DNA of 35,652 nt, taken from positions 1 to 35,652 of the forward strand of contig JANYLK010000057.1 in assembly GCA_025357875.1 (NCBI GenBank), given 5' to 3'. The position numbers and the translations under genes were made by a program. This document shows, one piece after another, positions 23,135 to 30,722 of this stretch. The stretch comes from Granulicella sp. (GTDB taxonomy: Bacteria; Acidobacteriota; Terriglobia; Terriglobales; Acidobacteriaceae). The notes beneath the pieces are model-generated. The model was not told the origin of the DNA. It saw nothing but the letters and a program-made list of their open reading frames with translations, and did not search any database. Every line of letters begins with the position of its first letter. The first letter of the stretch is position 1.

Positions 23135-24394
23135 ATGAGGCTGGTGAAGACATTTGGACGGGGTAGGTCGGCCGCGGAGGCTCTGATTGCGGCGCTCGAG
23201 CAGCGTGGCGAGCTTAACACGTCGAAGGTTGAGAAGATTGTGACTGATATCGTTACAGATGTCAGGCGGCGTGGCGATTTGGGATTGCGGAGGTATGCGG
23301 CGAAGTTCGACGGGCTGCAATCGGGTACAGAGTTGCTGGTTTCGCCTGAAGAGATGAAGGTTGCATGGGACGCAACGGCACCGAGGTTGCAGGCGGCGAT
23401 GAAGGCGGCTCAGGCTAACATTCGTGCGTTTGCCGAGGCTCAGAAGCCGAAGGAGTGGACGATTTCTCCTCTAGCGGGCGTGACGACGGGGCAGATTGTG
23501 CGGTCTTTGGAGAGTGTCGGATGTTATGTACCCGGCGGGCGATATCCGCTGCCTTCGACGCTGCTGATGACAGTGACGCCGGCCCAGGTGGCGGGGGTGG
23601 AGCGGATTGTGGTGTGCTCGCCTAAACCTGCGCGGGAGACGATGGCTGCGGCCTGGATTGCGGGCGTGACCGAGTTCTATCGTGTGGGTGGGGCGCAGGC
23701 GATTGCTGCGATGGCGTATGGGACGCAGACGATCGCGCGGGTGAACAAGATTGTCGGGCCTGGGAATTTGTTTGTGACGGCGGCGAAGGTAATGGTGTCG
23801 CAGGCGTGCGGGATCGATATGCCGGCGGGACCGACGGAGATTGTGGTCACGAGCGAGAGCGGCGATGCCGCGGGAATTGCGGCTGATCTGGTCGCGCAGG
23901 CGGAACATGATCCTGAGGCACTAGCGGTGCTGATTACGAGCAATACGGTGCTCGCGGAGGCCGTAAAGGTCGAGGTGAAGGCGCAAGCGAAGGGAAATCT
24001 GATCGCGATGCTGTCGCTGGCAGCGCACGGGTGCATATTTGTGACTGAATCGGTTGCAGAAGCGCAGGCGCTAACCAATCGGTTGGCTCCGGAGCACTTG
24101 ACCGTAGATGCGAAGGCGGATTTGAAGTGGGTGAAAAATGCGGGATCTGTGTTCGTTGGGGCGTATGCGCCGCAGTCGATGGGGGACTACATCTCCGGTC
24201 CGAACCATGTGCTGCCGACGGGGCGCGTGGGGCGCGTGCGCGGCGGGCTGAGTGTAATGGATTTCGTGAAGGTGATTACGGTGCAGCGATACACACGCAA
24301 GGGACTGTGGGCGATGGGACCACATGCGATTGCGCTGGCCGAGGCGGAAGGATTAAAGGGGCATGCGGATAGCGTGCGCGTGAGGATGCGATGA
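23135..24394 (+). CDS. hisD: Histidinol dehydrogenase
   Basis: 419 residues, a usual length. It carries out the last two steps, oxidising L-histidinol to histidine with NAD. Zinc ligands by family position: Gln255 and His258 in VAQAEHDPEALAVL, Asp351 in PQSMGDYISGPNHVLPTG, His410 in GLKGHADSVRVR. The catalytic pair Glu320-His321 is in RLAPEHLTV. The signature GPGNLFVTAAKVMV followed by GIDMPAGPTEIVV (about 208-238) is intact. The stop overlaps the hisC start by four bases (ATGA). No defects seen. Confidence 0.97.
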   Translation: MRLVKTFGRGRSAAEALIAALEQRGELNTSKVEKIVTDIVTDVRRRGDLGLRRYAAKFDGLQSGTELLVSPEEMKVAWDATAPRLQAAMKAAQANIRAFAEAQKPKEWTISPLAGVTTGQIVRSLESVGCYVPGGRYPLPSTLLMTVTPAQVAGVERIVVCSPKPARETMAAAWIAGVTEFYRVGGAQAIAAMAYGTQTIARVNKIVGPGNLFVTAAKVMVSQACGIDMPAGPTEIVVTSESGDAAGIAADLVAQAEHDPEALAVLITSNTVLAEAVKVEVKAQAKGNLIAMLSLAAHGCIFVTESVAEAQALTNRLAPEHLTVDAKADLKWVKNAGSVFVGAYAPQSMGDYISGPNHVLPTGRVGRVRGGLSVMDFVKVITVQRYTRKGLWAMGPHAIALAEAEGLKGHADSVRVRMR

Positions 24395-25566
24395 CATCTG
24401 CTACTAAAAGTTTTACAAAACAAGCTGCCGCAAAGAAAAATGTAACGAAAATAGTGGCAAGGCGCGCCGTGCTGGCGATGCCGGAGTACCATCCTCCACT
24501 GGCTGGTCGGGATGCGTTACGGCTGGACTTCAACGAGAACACGCTGGCGGCGTCGCCGAAGGTAATTGAGCGATTAAAGCAGACGACTGCGGAGGGGCTG
24601 ACCAAATATCCGGAGCGCGAAGGCGTGGAGAAGATTGCTGCGGCGCACTTTGGATTGCAGCCCGAGCAAGTGGTGTTGACGAATGGTGTGGATGAAGCGA
24701 TTCACCTGCTGTGCGCGGCGTTTCTGGAGGAGGAGGACGAAGCGCTGATCCAGACGCCCACGTTCTTCATGTATGAGGTCAGCGCGGGGATGATGACGGC
24801 GCGCGTGAAGAAGGTGCAGGCGGACACTTCACTGGAGTTTCCCTATGAGCGATTTCTGGCGGGGATGACGCCGCGGACGAAGCTGATCATGGTGGCGTCG
24901 CCGAACAATCCCACGGGAGCGGTGGTGAGCCGGGAACATCTGCTGGGGATCTGCGCGGCGGCTCCGCAGGCGGTGGTGATGGTGGATGAGGCGTACTTTC
25001 ATTTCTTCGGCGAGACGGTGATGGAGGATGTTGAACGCGTGCCGAACCTGATTGTTGCGCGGACGTTTTCGAAGGCGTACGGACTGGCAAATCTGCGCAT
25101 CGGGATGCTCGCTGGTAACGCGGAGCTGATGAAGTATGTGCGCAAGGTGAGTTCGCCTTACAACGTGAATGGTGTGGCGCTGGATTGTCTGCCGGTCGCG
25201 TTGGCTGACGATGCGTATGTGCAGTGGTACGCGGAGCAGGTGCATGCAGGGCGGGTGCGGATGATGGATGGATTACGGGAGTTGGGTGTGGACTTCTTTC
25301 CGAGTCATGCGAATTTTGTCTTGTTGAAGATAGGCGCGAAGCATGCGGAGTTGGTGACAGCGATGCGGGCGCATGGCGTGTTGCTGCGGGATCGCTCGGC
25401 TGATCCGGGGTGCGATGGGTATGTGCGGATTACGATTGGCGTGGACGAGCATGTCACGCGTGGATTAGCGGCGTTGAAGGCGTCGCTGACGGAGATTGGA
25501 TGGAGACCCAGCGAAGGTTTAGCGGTGCAGACTGAGACTGATAAAGGAGGGCGCGAGTATGAGTGA
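24391..25566 (+). CDS. hisC: Histidinol-phosphate aminotransferase
   Basis: 391 residues. PLP-dependent class I/II aminotransferase converting imidazole acetol phosphate and glutamate to histidinol phosphate. Family blocks: LRLDFNENTLAASPKVIERL (43-62), LTNGVDEAIHLLCAAFLEEE (96-115), MVASPNNPTGAVVS (167-180), VMVDEAYFHFFGE (196-208) and ARTFSKAYGLANLRIGM (223-239), with Lys228 as the PLP lysine. The first 30 residues are a Lys/Thr/Ala-rich extension before the conserved part (VLAMPEYHPPLAGRDALRLD). It overlaps hisD by four bases and the following microprotein by eight bases. Confidence 0.96.
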   Translation: MTSATKSFTKQAAAKKNVTKIVARRAVLAMPEYHPPLAGRDALRLDFNENTLAASPKVIERLKQTTAEGLTKYPEREGVEKIAAAHFGLQPEQVVLTNGVDEAIHLLCAAFLEEEDEALIQTPTFFMYEVSAGMMTARVKKVQADTSLEFPYERFLAGMTPRTKLIMVASPNNPTGAVVSREHLLGICAAAPQAVVMVDEAYFHFFGETVMEDVERVPNLIVARTFSKAYGLANLRIGMLAGNAELMKYVRKVSSPYNVNGVALDCLPVALADDAYVQWYAEQVHAGRVRMMDGLRELGVDFFPSHANFVLLKIGAKHAELVTAMRAHGVLLRDRSADPGCDGYVRITIGVDEHVTRGLAALKASLTEIGWRPSEGLAVQTETDKGGREYE

Positions 25567-25744
25567 TCTGAGTCCGCAGCGGAGGAAGGTTGTGATCTTG
25601 TGTGCCGCGATAGGGTCCACGGGCGGAGCGTCGGTCCTGCTAAAGGGGCACGATTTTCTGCGTGGTGCGCTGGTCGGCTTTATGCTCGTGATGTTGGTTT
25701 ACGCGATTACACAGTTTGTGAAGTTGAAGAGATCGGGGCTATGA
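25559..25744 (+). CDS. Membrane microprotein embedded in the his operon
   Basis: 61 residues with an excellent AAAGGAGGG before ATG 25559. Its start overlaps the end of hisC by eight bases and its stop overlaps the hisB start by four (ATGA). N-terminus [20 protein letters not shown] is basic; a glycine/leucine stretch ([19 protein letters not shown]) is followed by a clear transmembrane segment ([20 protein letters not shown], about 37-56) and a basic tail. One or two membrane helices are likely. I recognise no family. Tight coupling on both sides makes it very likely a real gene. Confidence 0.78.
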   Translation: MSDLSPQRRKVVILCAAIGSTGGASVLLKGHDFLRGALVGFMLVMLVYAITQFVKLKRSGL

Positions 25745-26340
25745 GCGATCTGGTGCGGACAGGAACGGTGAATCGCGATACGACGGAGACGCAGATTGCG
25801 CTGACGTTGACGATCGATGGGCAGGGCTTGTATTCCGTGACGACGGGGATACGTTTTTTTGATCACATGCTGGAGTTGTTTACGCGGCATGGCGGGTTTG
25901 ATCTGACGCTGTCATGCAAAGGCGATTTGGACGTCGATCAGCACCATACTGTCGAGGATGTTGGGATTGCGCTGGGTGAGGCGTTTGGGATTGCGCTGGG
26001 CGATAAGAAGGGCATTATGCGCGCCGGTTATTTTGTGATGGCGATGGATGAGACGCTTGCGGTGGCTGCTGTGGATCTGAGCGGGCGTGTTGCTTACGTG
26101 GTTGATGACCAGGTTACCGTGCCGCTGGTTGGGGATTTTCAGACTGAGTTGGTGGCGGATTTCTTTGATGGATTTGCGCGTGGCGCGAAGGCGAATGTGC
26201 ATGTGAAGACGATGTATGGGCGGAGTAATCATCATAAGATCGAAGCGATCTTCAAGGCATTTGCGCGGGCTATGCGCGGGGCTTGTAGTCGGGATGAGCG
26301 GATGCGGGAGATGCTGCCGAGTACGAAAGGATTGTTGTGA
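25741..26340 (+). CDS. hisB: Imidazoleglycerol-phosphate dehydratase
   Basis: 199 residues, the monofunctional form without the histidinol-phosphatase domain found in E. coli HisB. It dehydrates IGP to imidazole acetol phosphate. The manganese-binding His/Glu clusters are present: [17 protein letters not shown] (39-55), [16 protein letters not shown] (66-81, H68 H69 E72) and [20 protein letters not shown] near the C-terminus. The expected ending, LPSTKGLL, is intact. It overlaps the upstream microprotein by four bases. Its own TGA overlaps a downstream GTG (26337) that opens a small broken ORF. A separate histidinol-phosphate phosphatase must be encoded elsewhere. Confidence 0.96.
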   Translation: MSDLVRTGTVNRDTTETQIALTLTIDGQGLYSVTTGIRFFDHMLELFTRHGGFDLTLSCKGDLDVDQHHTVEDVGIALGEAFGIALGDKKGIMRAGYFVMAMDETLAVAAVDLSGRVAYVVDDQVTVPLVGDFQTELVADFFDGFARGAKANVHVKTMYGRSNHHKIEAIFKAFARAMRGACSRDERMREMLPSTKGLL

Positions 26341-26570
26341 GTAAATTCACAATACCTCGAGAGAAAAAGCTCGCTGGTCTCGCCCTGGATAGCCGGAATG
26401 TCTATGGCGAGAATGACAAAGCGAGTCGCAAACGAATACCTCGCGCCAAACAAGAGGGTCACCAAGCGCTGCGACGTGCCGCAAAGCAGCCTCTTTAGAA
26501 CATGGCCTCCGCACTCGATGAGGACGATTTTGGAATACAAGACAACTGGAGACCGGCAGGCGCTGACTAG
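26337..26570 (+). pseudogene. Small ORF between hisB and hisH, interrupted by an in-frame amber codon
   Basis: A GTG at 26337 overlaps the hisB stop (GTGA) and opens 53 codons: [52 protein letters not shown], then TAG (26496-26498). The same frame resumes directly with ATG 26502: MASALDEDDFGIQDNWRPAG, AD, TAG. Read through, this is a highly charged 77-residue protein. Coupled position and Lys/Arg-rich then acidic composition suggest a real small protein that has acquired a stop. Alternatives are two tiny genes or amber readthrough. A frame-shifted ORF (26398-26583) overlaps it and ends at the hisH start. I recognise no family with certainty. Confidence 0.5.
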
Positions 26571-26579
26571 GAAACGCAA

Positions 26580-27215
26580 ATGATCGCTGTCATCGATTAC
26601 AAAGCGGGAAATTTGACTAGCGTGGTGAAGGCGCTCAAGTTTCTAGATGCGCGGGATGTGGTGGTGACGCAGTCGCCGGAGGATGTGTTGCGGGCGGACA
26701 AGATCGTGCTGCCGGGAGTGGGACATTTTCAGTCGACGCAGTTGCTGAAGGATTTGGGATTGACTGAGGCGGTGCGCGAGGCGGTTGCTAAAGGTACGCC
26801 GTTTCTGGGGATTTGTGTGGGGTTGCAGTGGCTGTATGAGGGGTCGACTGAGGCTCCGGAGACGGATGGGTTGTGTGCATTTTCTTCGCAGTGCGAGCGG
26901 TTTCCGGCGAAAGAGATTAAGCAAATCAATGGAAAGGAAATTGCCGTGGAGTTGAAGTCGCCGCATGTGGGCTGGAATTCACTGGAGCAGATTCGGCCGG
27001 ATTCCCGACTGTTGCGTGGGGTGGCGGATGGAGCATTCGTTTATTTCACACACTCGTGGCGGGCTCCGGTTTCTCACGATACTGCGGCGGTTACAAATTA
27101 TGGGGGGGCGTTTACGGCGGCGGTGGAGCGTGGGAATGTGATGGGCGTGCAGTTCCATCCGGAGAAGTCGGCTGAGGTTGGGTTGCGGGTGTTGCAGAAT
27201 TTTGTGGAGTTGTGA
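26580..27215 (+). CDS. hisH: Imidazole glycerol phosphate synthase, glutaminase subunit
   Basis: 211 residues. Class I glutamine amidotransferase that feeds ammonia to HisF. The triad is complete: Cys79 in FLGICVGLQWLYEG, His193 and Glu195 in VQFHPEKS. Other family blocks: IAVIDYKAGNLTSVVKALKF at the start, KIVLPGVGHF with the oxyanion region (41-50), HVGWNSLEQIR (129-139) and FVYFTHSWRAP (153-163). ATG 26580 is preceded by AGGAAAC. It is followed by a 126-base gap carrying a family A repeat before hisF, although the two proteins form one complex. Confidence 0.96.
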   Translation: MIAVIDYKAGNLTSVVKALKFLDARDVVVTQSPEDVLRADKIVLPGVGHFQSTQLLKDLGLTEAVREAVAKGTPFLGICVGLQWLYEGSTEAPETDGLCAFSSQCERFPAKEIKQINGKEIAVELKSPHVGWNSLEQIRPDSRLLRGVADGAFVYFTHSWRAPVSHDTAAVTNYGGAFTAAVERGNVMGVQFHPEKSAEVGLRVLQNFVEL

Positions 27216-27271
27216 AGGAAGGCTTGTCCCGTGGGCTAATACCCGAACCTATCTCAGAGCAAAAGCAACGG

Positions 27272-27316
27272 CGAAATGCGGGGATTCTTTGCTACGCCCC
27301 TGAATGACAAACAATG
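27272..27316. repeat. Family A repeat between hisH and hisF
   Basis: CGAAATGCGGGGATTCTTTG, then CCCCTGAATGACAAACAATG. It lies about 25 bases before the hisF start. The first 19 bases are identical to the copy at 13601. Confidence 0.68.
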
Positions 27317-27341
27317 AGGGTAGTGAGCAAGTGAGGTTAGA

Positions 27342-28112
27342 GTGCTGACGAAGCGGATTATTGCTTGTTTGGATGTGCGGGGTGGGCGGGTGGTGAAGGG
27401 TGTGCAGTTCGTCGATATCGTCGATGCGGGCGATCCGGCGGAGTTGGCGCATCGTCATGCGGCGGCGGGGGCGGATGAGATTGTGCTGCTCGATATAACC
27501 GCTACGCATGAGGGACGCGGGACATTGCTGGAGACGGTGAGGCGGGCGGCGGCGAAGCTGTTTGTGCCGTTCACCGTGGGCGGCGGGATCGGATCGGCGG
27601 AGGATGCGGCGGCGGTGTTCGATGCGGGGGCGGATAAGGTAAGCATTAATTCTGCGGCGATCGCTCGGCCGGAGTTGATTGGCGAGATTGGCGCGAGCTT
27701 TGGAGCGCAGGCGGTAATTGTGGCGATCGACGCCAGGCGTGGTGCGCGCGGGGTGGAAGATGCGGAGGTTTATGTCAGCGGGGGTAGGAAGGCTACGGGG
27801 TTGCGTGTGGTGGAGTGGGCGTTGGAGGCGGAGGCGCGGGGTGCGGGCGAGATTCTGCTGACTTCGATGGACACGGATGGGATGCGTGGGGGGTTTGATT
27901 GCGAGTTGACTGCAGCGGTGAGTTCGGCGGTGCAGATTCCGGTGATTGCTTCGGGTGGTGCGGGGAGCGCGGAACATTTTGCGGAAGTATTTGGGCGGGG
28001 TAAGGCTGACGCGGCGCTGGCGGCTAGCATCTTTCATTTTGGCGTTACGGATTCGCGGGAGTTGAAGGGGAGGCTGCAGCAGGCGGGCGTGAGTGTGCGG
28101 CTGCCTTGTTGA
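27342..28112 (+). CDS. hisF: Imidazole glycerol phosphate synthase, cyclase subunit
   Basis: 256 residues from a GTG start with GAGG nearby. It joins PRFAR with ammonia from HisH to give IGP and AICAR. A (beta/alpha)8 barrel with both catalytic aspartates: Asp11 in [19 protein letters not shown] and Asp130 in [11 protein letters not shown]. Phosphate-binding loops: [20 protein letters not shown] (77-96), [16 protein letters not shown] and [18 protein letters not shown]. The length is normal. The GTG start and the repeat just upstream may give it lower translation than the coupled genes upstream. Confidence 0.96.
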   Translation: MLTKRIIACLDVRGGRVVKGVQFVDIVDAGDPAELAHRHAAAGADEIVLLDITATHEGRGTLLETVRRAAAKLFVPFTVGGGIGSAEDAAAVFDAGADKVSINSAAIARPELIGEIGASFGAQAVIVAIDARRGARGVEDAEVYVSGGRKATGLRVVEWALEAEARGAGEILLTSMDTDGMRGGFDCELTAAVSSAVQIPVIASGGAGSAEHFAEVFGRGKADAALAASIFHFGVTDSRELKGRLQQAGVSVRLPC

Positions 28113-28244
28113 AGGCTTCGCGCCAGGCGTTGATTCATGCGCGCTTCATCGGGAGGTGCGATGGTTGTTTTGCACCTTGGTCCCGGGATCGAAGAGTTGG
28201 AACTGGGGGCATTGTGTTGTCTATACTTGCAGCTATCGACACTT

Positions 28245-28256
28245 GTAGATATCTAC
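28245..28256. promoter_or_regulatory. Operator-like palindrome upstream of the hisF-hisA unknown gene
   Basis: GTAGATATCTAC is a perfect 12-base palindrome 35 bases before the 128-residue ORF, in a locally AT-richer patch (TTGTCTATACTTGCAGC just upstream). It may mark an internal promoter or operator in the his operon. Confidence 0.35.
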
Positions 28257-28291
28257 GGATCGAAATTCTGGCCGAGGATTAAGGAGAGTGG

Positions 28292-28678
28292 ATGCTGGAC
28301 GTTCTGCAATTGCGCATTCACCTCGACGTATTTGATCGATTGCGATTGTGCCAGGCCGTGCTGCGGAGCGATTGCCATGCGGCGTTTACGGTCACGGGCA
28401 TGCAATCCATCTGGCCGCTGGCGAGTTGGGATGAGACTTCGCTCGTGGAACAGATCAACGTGCGCGGCTGGTTCCCATTGCTGGACCAGATGACGGATGA
28501 ATTTCTGCTTTGGCACCCGCAGGGTGGATGCTTCTTCGTGCATCGGGACAGGGTCGTGTACCGGGTGGCGGAGAGCGATTCGCGCGGCGTGCTGTTCATG
28601 CAGCTAGAGTTGGATCGACCGATAGTGGTGGTGCCAAGGCGGCCGGCGGATTCGCGTCGGGCGTATTCGCAGCCTTGA
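28292..28678 (+). CDS. Conserved-looking hypothetical protein between hisF and hisA
   Basis: 128 residues with a strong AAGGAGAG before ATG 28292. No signal peptide or membrane segment. The sequence is well-mixed, with several Trp and Cys residues: RIHLDVFDRLRLCQAVLRSD, SIWPLASWDETSLVEQINVR, GWFPLLDQMTDEFLLWHPQG, GCFFVHRDRVVYRVAESDSR, ELDRPIVVVPRR. The hydrophobic/charged alternation suggests a folded alpha/beta cytosolic protein. I do not recognise the family. Its place inside the his operon, 23 bases before hisA, points to co-expression with the pathway, but a shared function is only inference. Confidence 0.75.
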   Translation: MLDVLQLRIHLDVFDRLRLCQAVLRSDCHAAFTVTGMQSIWPLASWDETSLVEQINVRGWFPLLDQMTDEFLLWHPQGGCFFVHRDRVVYRVAESDSRGVLFMQLELDRPIVVVPRRPADSRRAYSQP

Positions 28679-28701
28679 CGACTGGCTGAGACAATAGAAG
28701 C

Positions 28702-29469
28702 ATGTTGATTCCTTCGATCGATTTGATGGGTGGGCGGATTGTGCAGCTCGTTCAGGGCGAAAAGCTGAAGCTAGCGTTCGACGATTTTGAATACTGGATT
28801 GAGCGGTTTTCGAAGTATCCACTGGTACAACTTATCGATCTGGATGCGGCGATGCGGCAGGGTGAGAATCGCGCGCTGATCGAGATGATTTGTGGGCGGC
28901 TGCCGTGCCAGGTGGGTGGTGGGTTGAAGACGGCGGAGGATGGGCGGCGACTGCTGGATGCGGGGGCAAAACGGGTTATCTATGGGTCCAGTTTGTTTGG
29001 GGTGGATGAGGAAGGATCCCACTCATCGCTTGAAGCCGCGATGAATGGGGCACCCGGGATTTCTGGGGCACCCGAGGTGGTGGCCAAGCGGCGGCACAAG
29101 GTGATTCGGCTAGAGTTTGCGGAGGAGTTGAAGCGGGTGCTGGGGGAGGAGGCGCTTTGCTTCTCGGTGGATACGAAGGGTGGGCGGGTCGCGGTGAAGG
29201 GGTGGAAGGATTCCGTCGATTTGACGCCTGAGGAGGCGGTGACCTGGCTGGAGGATTCTTGCGCGGCGTTCCTGTATACGCATGTGGATACGGAGGGGAC
29301 GATGCAAGGGTTCCCGCTGGATGTGGCGGCGGTGCTGCGCGCTTGCACGGCGAAGCAATTGATTGTGGCAGGAGGCATCAAAGAAAGAGCAGAGGTTGAT
29401 GCGCTGAATGCGATGGGCGTGGATGCGGTGGCGGGGATGGCGGTTTATTCTGGCGCGATGGAGGCTTGA
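28702..29469 (+). CDS. hisA: HisA-type ProFAR isomerase carrying a repeat-derived insertion
   Basis: 255 residues. It isomerises ProFAR to PRFAR, a (beta/alpha)8 barrel like HisF. Core motifs: LIPSIDLMGGRIVQLVQGEK at the start (catalytic Asp7), QLIDLDAAMRQGENRALIEM (43-62), CQVGGGLKTAEDGRRLLDAG (69-88), LCFSVDTKGGRVAVKGW (152-168, second catalytic Asp157), AAFLYTHVDTEGTMQGFPLD (188-207), LIVAGGIKERAEVDALNAMG (220-239). Residues 106-126 (SHSSLEAAMNGAPGISGAPE and on) are a translated family B repeat lying in a loop after GSSLFGVD. The reading frame and all core motifs survive, so the protein is probably functional. It is the last gene of the operon. Confidence 0.92.
   Translation: MLIPSIDLMGGRIVQLVQGEKLKLAFDDFEYWIERFSKYPLVQLIDLDAAMRQGENRALIEMICGRLPCQVGGGLKTAEDGRRLLDAGAKRVIYGSSLFGVDEEGSHSSLEAAMNGAPGISGAPEVVAKRRHKVIRLEFAEELKRVLGEEALCFSVDTKGGRVAVKGWKDSVDLTPEEAVTWLEDSCAAFLYTHVDTEGTMQGFPLDVAAVLRACTAKQLIVAGGIKERAEVDALNAMGVDAVAGMAVYSGAMEA
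29017..29077. repeat. Family B palindromic repeat inside hisA
   Basis: Left arm CCCACTCATCGC (29018-29029) and right arm GCGATGAATGGG (29038-29049) pair at 11 of 12 positions. The family tail GGGGCACCCG follows, and a second GGGGCACCCG lies 15 bases further on. It is translated in frame as part of HisA. Confidence 0.8.
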
Positions 29470-29518
29470 GTATGAGAGGTAGCTTAGGGCCGCGCGGTAT
29501 GGCGTTAGAGATTTGAAT

Positions 29519-29560
29519 GTCCCATCCTTCGCATGAAGACGTGAAGGATGGGCATCCCGA
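29519..29560. repeat. Family B palindromic repeat after hisA
   Basis: CCCATCCTTC (29521-29530) pairs perfectly with GAAGGATGGG (29543-29552), followed by the tail GCATCCCG. It could act as an RNA end structure for the his transcript, although no U tract follows. Confidence 0.75.
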
Positions 29561-29580
29561 CATTTTGTGGGAGCGAGCGA

Positions 29581-29635
29581 AAGCAGATTCCTCCGCTGTG
29601 CTGGGAATGACAAATATGAGCGAGAATGACAACGA
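29581..29635. repeat. Family A repeat before the aldo/keto reductase gene
   Basis: AAGCAGATTCCTCCGCTGTG, then GGGAATGACAAATATGAGCG, and a second AGAATGACAACG. Immediately upstream of ATG 29651, so it forms most of that gene's 5' region. Confidence 0.7.
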
Positions 29636-29650
29636 AAGAAGCGAGGCAAT

Positions 29651-30646
29651 ATGGACTATGTGAATCTGGGTCGGACGGGCGTGAAGGTTTCACGGATTTG
29701 TTTGGGGTGCATGTCGTATGGGGTGCCGCCCGCTGGGCCGCTGCGACCGGGCAGCAATGCGTGGAGCTTGAATGAAGAGCAGAGCGAGCCGCTCTTTCGT
29801 CAGGCGCTGGATGCGGGAATCAATTTCTTTGATACGGCGAATGTGTACTCGACTGGCGATAGTGAGGCCGTGCTGGGGCGTTTCATCAAGGCCAATGCGA
29901 AGCGCGAAGACACGGTGATTGCTACCAAGCTGAATGGCGTGATGCGCGATGGGCCGAACGGCGGCGGACTTTCGCGCAAGGAGATTTTCTTTGAGTTGGA
30001 CGAGAGCCTGCGGCGGCTGGGAACAGACTATGTTGATCTCTACCAAATTCATCGCTGGGACAAGACGACTCCGATCGAAGAGACGATGGAGGCGTTGGAC
30101 GATGTAGTGCGCGCGGGCAAGGTGCGGTATATCGGCGCGTCGTCGATGTGGGCGTGGCAGTTTTCGAAGGCGCTGTATACGTCGGAAAAACACGGCTGGG
30201 CAAAGTTTGTGACGATGCAGCCTCACTACAATCTGCTGTATCGCGAGGAAGAGCGCGAGATGTTGCCGCTGTGCCTGGATCAGGGCGTTGGGGTGATTCC
30301 GTGGAGCCCGCTGGCGCGTGGGCGGCTGGCGCGACCTTGGGATTCTGAGACAAAGCGGTCGGAGTCAGATAGGTATGCGAAGAATCTGTATGCCGAGACA
30401 GAGGAGGCGGACAAGCGAGTTGTGAATCGGCTGAGCGAAGTGGCCAAATCGCGTGGCGTTGCGCTGGCTCAGGTTGCGCTGGCGTGGGTGATGGCCAAGC
30501 CGGCGATTACTTCGCCGATTGTGGGGGCTACGAAGATTCATCACTTGCAGGATGCGGTGGCGGCGGTTTCATTGAAGCTGACGGCTGAGGAAGTGAAGGC
30601 GCTTGAGGAGCCGTATGTGCCGCACGCGGTGCTTGGATTGAGCTAA
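29651..30646 (+). CDS. Aldo/keto reductase
   Basis: 331 residues. NADPH-dependent oxidoreductase of the AKR superfamily, cytosolic; substrate unknown. The catalytic tetrad is visible: Asp61 and Tyr66 in FFDTANVYSTGDSE, Lys93 in VIATKLNGVM, His134 in VDLYQIHRWDKTTPIEETME. NADPH-binding segments near the C-terminus: VIPWSPLARGRLARPW, and ITSPIVGATKIHHLQDAVAA. It resembles the YajO/YhdN-like group. It follows hisA by about 180 bases filled with one family B and one family A repeat, so it is probably a separate transcript. No sign of damage. Confidence 0.94.
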   Translation: MDYVNLGRTGVKVSRICLGCMSYGVPPAGPLRPGSNAWSLNEEQSEPLFRQALDAGINFFDTANVYSTGDSEAVLGRFIKANAKREDTVIATKLNGVMRDGPNGGGLSRKEIFFELDESLRRLGTDYVDLYQIHRWDKTTPIEETMEALDDVVRAGKVRYIGASSMWAWQFSKALYTSEKHGWAKFVTMQPHYNLLYREEEREMLPLCLDQGVGVIPWSPLARGRLARPWDSETKRSESDRYAKNLYAETEEADKRVVNRLSEVAKSRGVALAQVALAWVMAKPAITSPIVGATKIHHLQDAVAAVSLKLTAEEVKALEEPYVPHAVLGLS

Positions 30647-30722
30647 ATCCGGGTTCAGTGGACATTAAGGTGCGAGGGTGAGAATCATTCTCAGCGTGCT
30701 GGCACGCTATGAGGAGAACGCT

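Noticed and set aside
26398-26583. 61-residue plus-strand ORF overlapping the hisH start
   Set aside because: The ATGA overlap with hisH is tempting, but the frame coupled to hisB (GTG 26337) has a better start context and more protein-like charge pattern; both cannot be the main product.
27249-28037. 262-residue minus-strand ORF opposite hisF
   Set aside because: Arg/His-rich shadow of an unmistakable hisF.
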